DNA from: Thermohalobaculum sp965263335
Lineage (GTDB): Bacteria > Pseudomonadota > Alphaproteobacteria > Rhodobacterales > Rhodobacteraceae
Direction: 5' to 3'
Assembly (NCBI GenBank): GCA_965263335.1
Contig: CBDHHE010000001.1
Coordinates: 5,146,001 to 5,210,000, forward strand
DNA: 64,000 nucleotides
The notes beneath the pieces are model-generated. The model was given only the letters and a program-made list of their open reading frames with translations, was not told where the DNA came from and did not search any database. Positions 46,100 to 54,548 of the stretch are shown piece by piece (the stretch's first letter is position 1; every line of letters starts with the position of its first letter). The position numbers and the translations under genes were made by a program.

Positions 46100-46246
46100 A
46101 ACAAGGCTCTGCCGGTATAAAAGGTCATGTCCCGGCCAGTGGCCCGGAAAACTAAAGATCCCGAACCGCTATCAGGCCTAGCTCACCAATAGAGGATTAA
46201 ATTTTGCCGTCTTTAATTGCAAACCAAAAACGATCTGGAGGACCAA

Positions 46247-46810
46247 ATGCCAACCAAGTTAGGAATTGTAGTCGGCCATACTGCATCCAGCGGCGGGGCT
46301 AAGGGAATCGGAATCGACCAAGAGTACGCCTTCAACAAGAGAATGGCTGAGGATCTCCGTTCGTACGCTATCAGCACCTACAACACTGGTGCGAAAACCA
46401 TCGAGGTTGAGATCTTTTTTCGTGACATTGGTGGTGTACCAGGCGCCTATGGTCGAGCCGACGCGTGGGGCGCCGACTTCACCGCTGAGCTTCACTATAA
46501 CTCGTTCAGCAACACCAATGTGCGAGGGACTGAAACACTCAGTTCCGGCACCAATAGCAGCCTGCTGTTCGCGAACGAAGTTCAGGAGCGCTATTGCGCG
46601 ATCCTTGGCCGGACTGGCACATCGCGTGGTGTGAAAATCCGAAATCGAAGTAACCAACAACGCGGTTGGTTCAGCCTCGTTTCCGGCGCGGCACCTGCAA
46701 TCATTACAGAGCCCGCCTTTGGGAGTAGCGCCTCTGACGCCAGCCTACTTAAGAGCAACCAGTTTAAACTGGGTCGCGCGATCGTCGATTCTGTTTATCG
46801 GATACTATAA
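46247..46810 (+). CDS. N-acetylmuramoyl-L-alanine amidase (Amidase_3-like)
   Basis: A 187-residue protein with the Amidase_3 zinc pattern: LGIVVGHTASSGG (first His), QEYAFNKRMA (Glu), ELHYNSF (second His) and a late catalytic Glu in IITEPAFGSS. The family cleaves the amide between MurNAc and the stem peptide. No signal peptide is visible. GGAGGA precedes ATG 46247. It is the first gene of the second operon in the cassette, 11 bases before the membrane protein gene. Confidence 0.8.
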   Translation: MPTKLGIVVGHTASSGGAKGIGIDQEYAFNKRMAEDLRSYAISTYNTGAKTIEVEIFFRDIGGVPGAYGRADAWGADFTAELHYNSFSNTNVRGTETLSSGTNSSLLFANEVQERYCAILGRTGTSRGVKIRNRSNQQRGWFSLVSGAAPAIITEPAFGSSASDASLLKSNQFKLGRAIVDSVYRIL

Positions 46811-46821
46811 GGAGATAAGTG

Positions 46822-47811
46822 ATGCTTAGTGCTTTATCGAATTTTATCAGAGGGCCCAGCATGTTGGGGTACATTTTGGTTGGCGCCGCGTCGTTCCTGA
46901 TCCTTGTGTTTCTCGTTGGTGAGGGGGCCCAATTCCTGTGGACCAAGAAAGCTGCTGGTCTCGCTTGGATGACCTATGCTGGGGGTGGTTTTATAGTCAT
47001 AGTAACCATCATGATCATGGTTTCCATGGTCTATCGCGCTATGGACGTACATGATCGTGAACAAGCGCTTGGTATGCCCAAGGGGTCAGTCAGATCCTTG
47101 CTGATGTTCCTGGTCTTCACTCTGCTGGGTGTTTTCGTGTTCTTCTCTGTGGACAGTATCAGTCAGAAGCGGGAAGCCGGCCAGATCATCGTGCCGGGTA
47201 GTGATGTCGTTGAGATAATCAAACAAATTGGAGATAGCATTGAAGTAACCTCGATCCTTCCGACAGAGCCGAGGACTCAGGGAAAAGACACACCTGTTGC
47301 CATGACCGAGGTCAAATTTGACCGCGTTAGTGTGCCCAGCGATCATGTGGCGGAACTAATTAATCAGATAGCGATCGCCATATTCAGTATGGCCAGCTCC
47401 ATTATCGGGTTTTACTTCGGCACTCGATCACAAGTCCCAGCAATGGGCAACCACCCTGCCACCGGACAATCTCCTGTGTTGCCGACCACGCCGGTGGGGG
47501 AAGAAGACTCTCCAGATTGGTCCCTTGGCGCGGCGCACATCAAGATGCTCGCGAAGGATGGCGGCTATGTCGGCGAGATCCAGTTCACAAGCGACGAACT
47601 TTCAGCGGAGCATGCCTTTGCCGGTAAAATTGTGCCACCCCAAGATGATCGCATCAAGTACGAAGACTTCGATGTTATTATCATGCGAAACGGCACAACA
47701 CTTTCGGTTCGTGTAAATGGCCCCCAAGAACCAAGCCTTTCAGGGGCTCAGCTAAGCGTTTACCCCGTCGACCACGATGACGTGGCGCTTGTCGCAGAAA
47801 TCGTGATTTGA
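46822..47811 (+). CDS. Multi-pass membrane protein with C-terminal soluble domain
   Basis: A 329-residue protein with four hydrophobic segments (about 15-34, 50-72, 95-115 and 190-212), the motif ALGMPKGSVRSLLMF before the third helix, and a soluble beta-rich domain (about 235-329). It follows the amidase in an operon closed by a terminator. It could be a holin-like channel or a membrane sensor in the cassette; I do not recognise the family. AAGGAGA precedes ATG 46822. Confidence 0.65.
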   Translation: MLSALSNFIRGPSMLGYILVGAASFLILVFLVGEGAQFLWTKKAAGLAWMTYAGGGFIVIVTIMIMVSMVYRAMDVHDREQALGMPKGSVRSLLMFLVFTLLGVFVFFSVDSISQKREAGQIIVPGSDVVEIIKQIGDSIEVTSILPTEPRTQGKDTPVAMTEVKFDRVSVPSDHVAELINQIAIAIFSMASSIIGFYFGTRSQVPAMGNHPATGQSPVLPTTPVGEEDSPDWSLGAAHIKMLAKDGGYVGEIQFTSDELSAEHAFAGKIVPPQDDRIKYEDFDVIIMRNGTTLSVRVNGPQEPSLSGAQLSVYPVDHDDVALVAEIVI

Positions 47812-47817
47812 CGATCT

Positions 47818-47856
47818 GGCAGCCTCACAGCGGAGGCTGCCTATCCACATTGGTTT
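47818..47856 (+). terminator. Terminator after the membrane protein gene
   Basis: GGCAGCCTC (47818-47826) pairs with GAGGCTGCC (47833-47841) around a six-base loop; a TTTTT run follows about ten bases further on. It closes the amidase-membrane protein operon. Confidence 0.7.
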
Positions 47857-48250
47857 TTCGTGGATCACACTCCGCATGTGGCGCATTGGCTGATTGGCTT
47901 TATTCAAACTTGGCAAATTTGTCTGCCAAACAATAGAGCAGAAAGGTCTCAGCTGCCCCGATGAACCAGCACTAGCTGTGATCAAGCCATCCATGCAGTT
48001 TGCAATTGGTGTCTGGCATATTGAACTGTGAGCGTTGAACGAAAGCAGACTTTGATGGAATGCGCATCCGAGGCGACAAACTATCACATGTCACCGGCCT
48101 GACAGCGGAAGAAAAGCGATACACGTCACTCAAAGCACGTGTTTTTAACCCATGAAAATTTGACGATACTTTGAATTTCGTGACATCTGTAATATACCAA
48201 AGCAAACCTTTGTGTCTGCGTGGAGTCATATCGGTGAGGAGAACGTCGAG
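47857..48250. other. Gene-free stretch upstream of the CRP/FNR gene
   Basis: No gene is supported. The region becomes AT-rich near 48140-48210 and probably contains the promoter of the CRP/FNR gene; no clear CRP or FNR half-sites were found. Confidence 0.5.
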
Positions 48251-48952
48251 ATGTTTCGATTTGAGCGCTCGCAAGTTCTAAGGATGTTCCCACTTCTGGA
48301 CGAAGTGTCAGAAGACAATCTGAATTCGATATTCGATCGCATGGAGTGTCGCGACGTCGAGCGTGACGAAACGATCATGCAGCGATTAGATCAGGAAAAC
48401 GGTGTATTCTATATTGTTGATGGCATTTTTCGCGTAACTTCATTTTCAGAAAACGGGCGAGAAACCATCTACCGTGATACGACCGTTGGCGAATTTTTCG
48501 GAGAATTCGCCGCAATTGATGACGGTCCGCGTACAGCGACAATCGTTTCCCTGACACCAGGAAAGCTCTTGTATCAATCTCAGAACAATTTTTTGGAGAT
48601 GGTCGAGCAGCATCCTTCTGTCGCATTGAAGCTGCTGAAGCAGGTCACCAAGCGCGCTCGGTATCTTGCAAATCGAGTCTATGAGCTTAGTACGCAGCGT
48701 GTGGAAGAGCGTTTGTATGCAGAGATATTGAGGATGTCTGGCTACTACGCTGGTGAATCAAAGTCGATTATCGACCCGTTTCCGCGTCATGTTGACATTG
48801 CAGGAACGATAGGAGCGCAGCGCGAGGCCGTGACACGCATTCTTAGCTCTCTCGTGGAGCGGGGTGTTATTCAAAAAATCGGAAAGAAGATGAAAATCTT
48901 AGATCAAGAATTCATCGTCGCCGGGGCAAAGGCAGACGTCATACCGGTTTGA
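48251..48952 (+). CDS. CRP/FNR-family transcriptional regulator
   Basis: A 233-residue regulator. The N-terminal cyclic-nucleotide-binding fold contains GEFFGEFAAIDDGPRTATIV, whose GEFFGEFA and RTA elements resemble the cAMP phosphate-binding cassette. The C-terminal winged helix (about 165-220) includes VDIAGTIGAQREAVTRIL. No FNR-type cysteine cluster is present at the N-terminus. The cAMP-type pocket fits the large cyclase gene directly downstream, suggesting a local cAMP circuit. ATG 48251 follows GGAGAA. Confidence 0.85.
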   Translation: MFRFERSQVLRMFPLLDEVSEDNLNSIFDRMECRDVERDETIMQRLDQENGVFYIVDGIFRVTSFSENGRETIYRDTTVGEFFGEFAAIDDGPRTATIVSLTPGKLLYQSQNNFLEMVEQHPSVALKLLKQVTKRARYLANRVYELSTQRVEERLYAEILRMSGYYAGESKSIIDPFPRHVDIAGTIGAQREAVTRILSSLVERGVIQKIGKKMKILDQEFIVAGAKADVIPV

Positions 48953-49331
48953 GAACGTGTTATACACCAGCAGTGATTTGGAAATCTCTTCTGGTAGCGA
49001 TATCTGGCACGGCATCGAGCGCCACGCCCGACGGCGATGCACCTGGCCCAATCGAAGCTTCGGCTCAAATGATGGTGGACGCCTTCGTCGCGTGCGTCGC
49101 GGAGGAAAAAAAGAAAACCTTGGTGTTGTACTTGGAATACTTCTGATCGGCGCGTCGCCTTCACAATGCGAAGGGACGAAGTTTCTACACACCGCCCCGG
49201 GAAACTCTCCCGCTCTTGATGCTGCAGCCGCATTGCCGCATTGTCCTAGCGCAAGGCTGACACTTGACACTGTATGCGGTTTAACAGACTCCCGAAAGGT
49301 GCCGCTGAACATGACTGTATTTGAGTCGTAA
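48953..49331. other. Spacer between CRP/FNR and cyclase genes
   Basis: Open frames of 65 and 124 codons exist here on the plus strand, but neither shows a family match, a ribosome site or a sensible N-terminus. It may hold a decayed gene. Confidence 0.45.
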
Positions 49332-52300
49332 GTGACTGAACTTGAAAAATTACTTCGCCAAGCTGGACTTGCAGACTATGTGTCGATCTTGGCGAAAAAC
49401 CGGATCGATCTTGATGTATTGGAACACATAACCGACGATCATCTGAAAGAAATGGGGATACCTGTTGGCGATCGGATTAGGATTAAAAACCTGACCCGCA
49501 TTGACCAGTCTAATTCTCAGACAGTACACCCAATTGATCCAAAGAATAAGATACGTAAAAATTCCTCCGAAATTCGTCAAATCACGGTGCTGTTTGCCGA
49601 TATCGTTGGTTCTACTGAACTCGCCACCAGCGTCGACGTCGAAGAAAACTACAATGTGCTGGCAAGTTTTCGCAAGCGATGCAGTGAGATTGTTCGGGCA
49701 CACGGAGGACTGCCCGCGCGTTTTATTGGTGACGCTTTGCTTGCATGTTTCGGAGTTCCACAGGCGACCGAAGATGATGCGACGCAAGCCGTTCAGGCAG
49801 CTGAGCAAATAGCTAAAGAGGTGCCGAAGATTCATGTTGGTATCGACTATACACTCCATGCCCGCGTCGGGGTCGCTACCGGCCTAGCTATGACCGGCGA
49901 TCTGATGGGGGAGGGGCAGGAACTCTTCGGGCCCGCCACCGGCGCAACGCTGAACCTTGCGGCTCGATTGCAAGCCCTGGCAGCGCCAGACACCGTTCTA
50001 ATTGACCAAACGACTAGGCGACTTTTGGCAGCTAATGCACCGTGTGCGTTTGTGGGTGCGCGCGACCTAAAGGGATTCGCCGAATCACAACCGATCTGGA
50101 GACTCGATGATCGAGCCCACGCCGCGGCATCAGCGGAGTCGGTCCTTCACAACGACGTTGTCCCACTAGTTGGGCGGGCGCCGGAATTGGCGACGCTTGA
50201 CCGGCACTGGCAAGAAAGCGAGCATAAGGGATCGTTCGTTCTGATCGTGGGCGAGGCGGGGATCGGCAAAACCCGCACCGTAAACGAGTTTGTCACTCGG
50301 TCGGATATACCGACGAACCGGGTGCTTCGCATGGAATGCGGCAAGAATGAGCAACTACGCCCTCTCCAACCAATAACTGCATTGCTGGATTCTCTGTTTG
50401 GAAGTGACCAGGAATCGGACCCGCGGTCCCGCACAGAGAAACTTACCAATTGGATCGTCGGGACGATGAAGCTTTCGCCCAAAACAGCTGAGATCTTGAC
50501 GCGCCTTACCGGTGCGGATCAGGACGCACCGACGGATACGTCCGGATCTCCACGGGAAAGGAAAGCCCAGGTCTTCGAGACGTTGACGCTTCTGATCGAC
50601 CGGCTGGGCATCGACGGCCCAAATCTATTTGTAATAGAGGATATTCATTGGATCGATCCAACCACTCAAGAATTCCTCGATCACCTTGTGGAGCGTGTCG
50701 CTTCGATGAAGGCGATGTTTGTGTGCACCTATCGCCCTGATCACCAACCAAACTTCATCGGCCAACCGCGCGTATCGCTGATTAGCCTGTCCCGATTGGA
50801 CGACGAGCAGTCGGCTGAGTTGATGGTCTCCGTCCTCCGAGAGCACGCTTTGCCACCAGATGTTGCGTCAGAGATTGTTACCCGTGCGGATGGCATACCG
50901 TTCTTCATCGAGGAGCTAGCGAAATCAGCCATCGAGATTGGATCCGATGAGCAAGAAAAAAGCGCCGCAAAGCGCATCCGTAACTTGCCGACAACGTTGC
51001 ACGGGTCGCTGCTGGCAAGGCTGGATCGTGTACCAGGAGTGTCACAGGTCGCGCCAATTGGCGCAGCAATCGGGCGCACCTTCCCTCATGACCTGCTACT
51101 TTCGGTCTCCGGAATGGAGGCAGAGGTGGTTCAGCCAATACTGGACGGCCTAATCGCGTCCGGTCTCCTTATGCAGTTCGGAGATGGAGCAATCGCTCGT
51201 TACTCCTTCAAGCACGCCTTGGTCCGCGATGCGGCCTATAGCACAATGCCCAAGAGTCGACGTAGGCGCGTCCATCAGCTGATCGCAAATATACTTGAGC
51301 GTTCCGAAACAACTGAAAAAGACACTTTGGCCTGGCATTTTTCTGAGGCTGGCCAACACTCAAAGGCCTGTGAGTACTGGAAGGATGCAGCCCTAGCTGC
51401 TCACAAGGCTGCCGCGGATACGGAAGCGGTCGGGTATGTTAAGTCTGCCTTGGGCTGTATTGATCAACTGGAAAACGATCGAGAAAAACTGAACCGAGAG
51501 ATCGAGCTGAGAGACACACTGCGAGTCCCGTTGGTGAAGTCAAAGTTTGGCTCAGCGGAAATCGAAGACAATCTTCTTTGTTTGCGCGCCCTGAGAGAGC
51601 GCCGAGGCGATGGCGAGGACCTCCTCGATGTGATGCATGGATTGTCGTCATACTATGTCATTCTGGCGAAGATCTCGGCCGCAGAGAAAATCGCCGACGA
51701 GATGCTCGACCGTTACGAAACCGAGCGAAAAGAACCGCGACTCTTGGGATTGCGGCTCAAGGGGATATGTCGATTCTGGTCGGCTGATCTGTCAGGCGCA
51801 CAAAGAGCCTTTGAGGAAACGATCGAACTATGCCAGCACTGCGACAAGCAAGAAATTGCGAAGTTCTATCACGCGGACACCGAGATCATCTCACGGGGCA
51901 TGCTCTGCTGGATACTCTCGTTCGCAGGGCCATCGGCAAAGATGACGCGCGAACTCGACGCAGCAGAGCGTGCAATTGAGCCTTCAGATCCTTGGGACAA
52001 GGCATACGGCTATAGCTTGATGGCAGCGGCACTCCAGAATCTGGGTGATGCAGGGGCATGCTTGAAGTTGTCATCTATCGTCCTCGATATCTCTGAAGAG
52101 CACGGATTTGAATATTGGATGAGTTGGTGTCTGGTGCTTCATGGCTGGGCGACCGCAAAGCTATCTGATCCTGATGTCGGCTGCGAGCGAATGAGAGAGG
52201 GAATAACCCGGTATGCCGCTACAAGTTCAACTCTCTTTCTTCCGTATGCGCGGTCTCTGTTGGCAGAATGCCTTCGGTCTGCTGGGTACGACGAACAGAC

Positions 52301-52388
52301 TAGCATGATCTTAGAAGAACTAGCTGAGGATGACATGTGCTCTGAACTGCATCTACGTCCGTTTGCGGTTCATTCAGCGCAAGTGTGA
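49332..52388 (+). CDS. SAM-domain class III cyclase with AAA/STAND ATPase and TPR region
   Basis: A 1018-residue multidomain protein. Order: SAM domain (about 1-60, LEKLLRQAGLADYVSILAKN), class III cyclase (about 80-245; metal Asp in VLFADIVGSTELA and FIGDALLACFG), predicted ATPase with LVGRAPELATLD, Walker A GEAGIGKTR (near 310) and Walker B LFVIEDIHWID (near 435), then helical TPR-like repeats to the end. Such proteins are signal-integrating cyclases. The start is GTG at 49332 with a weak ribosome site. A terminator follows at 52394. Together with the CRP-type gene it probably forms a cAMP signalling pair. Confidence 0.85.
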   Translation: MTELEKLLRQAGLADYVSILAKNRIDLDVLEHITDDHLKEMGIPVGDRIRIKNLTRIDQSNSQTVHPIDPKNKIRKNSSEIRQITVLFADIVGSTELATSVDVEENYNVLASFRKRCSEIVRAHGGLPARFIGDALLACFGVPQATEDDATQAVQAAEQIAKEVPKIHVGIDYTLHARVGVATGLAMTGDLMGEGQELFGPATGATLNLAARLQALAAPDTVLIDQTTRRLLAANAPCAFVGARDLKGFAESQPIWRLDDRAHAAASAESVLHNDVVPLVGRAPELATLDRHWQESEHKGSFVLIVGEAGIGKTRTVNEFVTRSDIPTNRVLRMECGKNEQLRPLQPITALLDSLFGSDQESDPRSRTEKLTNWIVGTMKLSPKTAEILTRLTGADQDAPTDTSGSPRERKAQVFETLTLLIDRLGIDGPNLFVIEDIHWIDPTTQEFLDHLVERVASMKAMFVCTYRPDHQPNFIGQPRVSLISLSRLDDEQSAELMVSVLREHALPPDVASEIVTRADGIPFFIEELAKSAIEIGSDEQEKSAAKRIRNLPTTLHGSLLARLDRVPGVSQVAPIGAAIGRTFPHDLLLSVSGMEAEVVQPILDGLIASGLLMQFGDGAIARYSFKHALVRDAAYSTMPKSRRRRVHQLIANILERSETTEKDTLAWHFSEAGQHSKACEYWKDAALAAHKAAADTEAVGYVKSALGCIDQLENDREKLNREIELRDTLRVPLVKSKFGSAEIEDNLLCLRALRERRGDGEDLLDVMHGLSSYYVILAKISAAEKIADEMLDRYETERKEPRLLGLRLKGICRFWSADLSGAQRAFEETIELCQHCDKQEIAKFYHADTEIISRGMLCWILSFAGPSAKMTRELDAAERAIEPSDPWDKAYGYSLMAAALQNLGDAGACLKLSSIVLDISEEHGFEYWMSWCLVLHGWATAKLSDPDVGCERMREGITRYAATSSTLFLPYARSLLAECLRSAGYDEQTSMILEELAEDDMCSELHLRPFAVHSAQV

Positions 52389-52393
52389 GTGGA

Positions 52394-52422
52394 GGGCGCC
52401 CTTCAACGGGCGCCCGCTGAAA
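52394..52422. terminator. Bidirectional terminator between convergent genes
   Basis: GGGCGCCC (52394-52401) and GGGCGCCC (52408-52415) form an eight-base stem with loop TTCAAC; AAATTTT follows. It serves the cyclase gene and probably the opposing hypothetical gene too. Confidence 0.75.
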
Positions 52423-52425
52423 TTT

Positions 52426-53370
52426 TCATCCCCCGTTGGACGCAGCTAGCAAGTAGCCGCTACATGAACCCGCACAGAGACGAATGTCATTCCCATTGTT
52501 AGTTCCATACGTGCCACCATGTGCGAAGCGGTCTTTAGTCAGAATCTCAATGCAATCACTATTAGAGTGGTAATACACTCGAGCGAGATCATTCAAGTTG
52601 CCGTCCTCGTCGAAGTAGTCTACTGGCCGCAGGTCATTCTCTGTATCTCCTTTACCGGCCGCAAACGTGATGACCTTGATCTTTTCGCCCCTGGCGAAAT
52701 ACCTGAACCATCCATCATATTCTTCAGGGTCTTGATTCTTTAGCTTTGCGAAAAATAACCCTCCCCGCTCTACGGCGATCACCCAGTAGTATATATAATT
52801 CTGAGAAGTCATAGATCCATCTGGGTGCGTTGTCTCAACTGTTTTGACGGTCGTTACCTCAAGAACGGCCGACCTCATTGTCTCATTTATGTCGACTTCG
52901 ATTTTATTCCACTTTAGCTTCATCTTTGTATTAGGATTACCGTCACCTCCATCAGGTGAAGGAATGCTCAATACAGCCGCGCTGAGTGCGCTCACGCCAC
53001 CCGCCCGCAACTGCGCAGCAATTTCTTCTTTAAAACTTGAACTTATTAGCTTTCGCTGAAGGTAGATACGTTCTTTCTCGGGTAGTTCTTTGATTTGTTG
53101 TTTGGTTAGAGCAGGGCCTATCGATAGCGGGGCAGCATGGGCAGATCCGCCACTGGAGCTCCGAAGACCCAATCCAGGCCGACTCGCCTTTGCAATTTTA
53201 CCATATGGGTTCAAGCCAACCGAGACTCGACCGTCGTCTCCAACTGCAAAACACTGAACATCATCTTTGGGGCAAGTGAACTCAAGGCCGGCAGCATGAG
53301 ATTGCGTATATTGGAAGCATATTGTTTGAAGAATAATAGCGGCAGTTGCGCCTGTAGTTCTAACAGACAT
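52426..53370 (-). CDS. Hypothetical secreted protein
   Basis: A 314-residue protein with an N-terminal signal peptide (about 1-26, ending SHAAG). The C-terminal half (about 160-270) is rich in beta-strand patterns, and paired cysteines lie in CPKDDVQC near the start and in LCAGSCSGY near the end. I recognise no family. It converges on the large cyclase gene. A second small gene lies 19 bases upstream on the same strand, so both may be co-transcribed. GC content is lower than the window average, consistent with horizontal acquisition. Confidence 0.65.
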   Translation of the reverse strand: MSVRTTGATAAIILQTICFQYTQSHAAGLEFTCPKDDVQCFAVGDDGRVSVGLNPYGKIAKASRPGLGLRSSSGGSAHAAPLSIGPALTKQQIKELPEKERIYLQRKLISSSFKEEIAAQLRAGGVSALSAAVLSIPSPDGGDGNPNTKMKLKWNKIEVDINETMRSAVLEVTTVKTVETTHPDGSMTSQNYIYYWVIAVERGGLFFAKLKNQDPEEYDGWFRYFARGEKIKVITFAAGKGDTENDLRPVDYFDEDGNLNDLARVYYHSNSDCIEILTKDRFAHGGTYGTNNGNDIRLCAGSCSGYLLAASNGG

Positions 53371-53389
53371 TTACGTTATCTCCTTATGT

Positions 53390-53701
53390 TCAACTTTTGA
53401 TTAGAGCAAGATAGAGCACACTAGGGTACATTCCCGATGGCACTAAACGGCGATCGATCAGAGAACGAGCCATCTTGGATGTCATTCCAACCTCATTGGC
53501 GGATTTCGAACCCCGGATCATTTCCAGCAGCTTTCCCTCCGCACTCTCTGGTGTGGGAGCGTCCATTCGAAGAAGGTATGCAGAGACCCCCCGTATCGGC
53601 TTATAATCATCTGGTGGGTACCAATCCAAATATCGCACTCTTCTTTCTAATTTTATTAATGTGATTCTTTGTTTCGAGCAAGCCATTGTTTTTATTGCCA
53701 C
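53390..53701 (-). CDS. Small hypothetical protein
   Basis: A frame of up to 103 codons starting with GTG at 53701 or ATG at 53686. It is basic and has no signal peptide or recognised domain. The segment GLTSKMARSLIDRRL-like (VGMTSKMARSLIDRRLVPSG) could be a helix-turn-helix, but this is weak. It lies 19 bases upstream of the secreted hypothetical gene. It may be real because of that spacing; coding support is otherwise poor. Confidence 0.4.
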   Translation of the reverse strand: MAIKTMACSKQRITLIKLERRVRYLDWYPPDDYKPIRGVSAYLLRMDAPTPESAEGKLLEMIRGSKSANEVGMTSKMARSLIDRRLVPSGMYPSVLYLALIKS

Positions 53702-54257
53702 ACGGATATCTCACTACTCAATAACGCCAATTTTGGGATGTTGTGCGATGATAATTCCACATTGTTTGCTGGAGAATCAAATATATCCCATAAAATATAT
53801 GAATTATATTTTGCAGAAGAAGAATATTAGGAATGTGTAATCGGATCACGATCTCTTGTACTCCTCTAGTTCTTTGTGTTGCGCCTTTCCGAGAGCGAGA
53901 GTTCGAAATGCACGTCACCGCTCGGCGCTGTGTGCCAATCACTCCGGCAAAGGTTAAGTGGCGCGGAAACTGGTCAGTCGGTGAGGTAGCCTTACCCTAA
54001 TAGATCTCGTCATCAGCAATTGTTCACAGCACGTTTGACGGCGCTCGAAATCATTGCTCCGCGTTCGGCGTCGACCGGGTCGCGATCATGCCTCCGCGCT
54101 GATAGGCGGCTGCAGAAGACACTGCAATCGACAAGATGGGAACTTTGAATCTCTCGAGACATTACTTCACATCTTCCTTGCTGGTCTGCTCGTCTAATTC
54201 GGTGCTCGAAGAGATGATATCGAAGTATCGGGTGAGCGAATGTGTAAAATCACACTG
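53702..54257. other. Gene-free AT-rich stretch
   Basis: About 550 bases with no supported gene; markedly AT-rich around 53740-53840. It may be an insertion scar or promoter region next to the IS3 remnant. Confidence 0.5.
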
Positions 54258-54421
54258 ATCTGAGCCCTTGAGGCTCCCTCATCTGATCGGAAAGTCCGTA
54301 AACAAGGAGAAGGACGATGCGCAAAAGCAGAGTCACCGAGGAACAGGTCATCGCGATCCTCGCCGAGAAGGAGCGCGGCATGGCGACTTCAGAGGTGTGC
54401 CGGCGGCATGGGGTCAGTTCA
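54258..54421 (+). pseudogene. IS3-family OrfA remnant with left end
   Basis: From ATG 54317 the frame reads MRKSRVTEEQVIAILAEKER and EVCRRHGVSS, the N-terminus of an IS3-type OrfA, then departs from the family at about 54421. GGAGAAGGA precedes the ATG. The upstream TGATCTGAGCCC near 54258 may be the terminal repeat. The rest of the element is gone; the FG-GAP 3 gene end follows. Confidence 0.75.
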
Positions 54422-54510
54422 CCATCAATGGATCCTTGCAACGGGAGAGGCTTCCATAGATGTAGAAAGTCGCAGAGCTGGCTCCGCGCTAGCACTAACT
54501 CGACAAGAGA

Positions 54511-54542
54511 GCCGGAGGGATGGCGCTCGCCATTCCTCCGGC
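54511..54542 (-). terminator. Terminator hairpin of FG-GAP gene 3
   Basis: GCCGGAGGGATGGC (54511-54524) pairs with GCCATTCCTCCGGC (54529-54542) with one G-T wobble and a four-base loop. It lies just past the stop codon of the minus-strand FG-GAP 3 gene. Confidence 0.7.
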
Positions 54543-54548
54543 TGGTGT

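Noticed and set aside
44289..47811. Prophage lysis region
   Set aside because: No capsid, tail, terminase or replication genes occur anywhere near; called a lysis-like cassette instead.
48957..49331. 124-codon frame between CRP/FNR and cyclase genes
   Set aside because: No start context, no recognisable segment, and it ends exactly in the spacer; coding support is insufficient.
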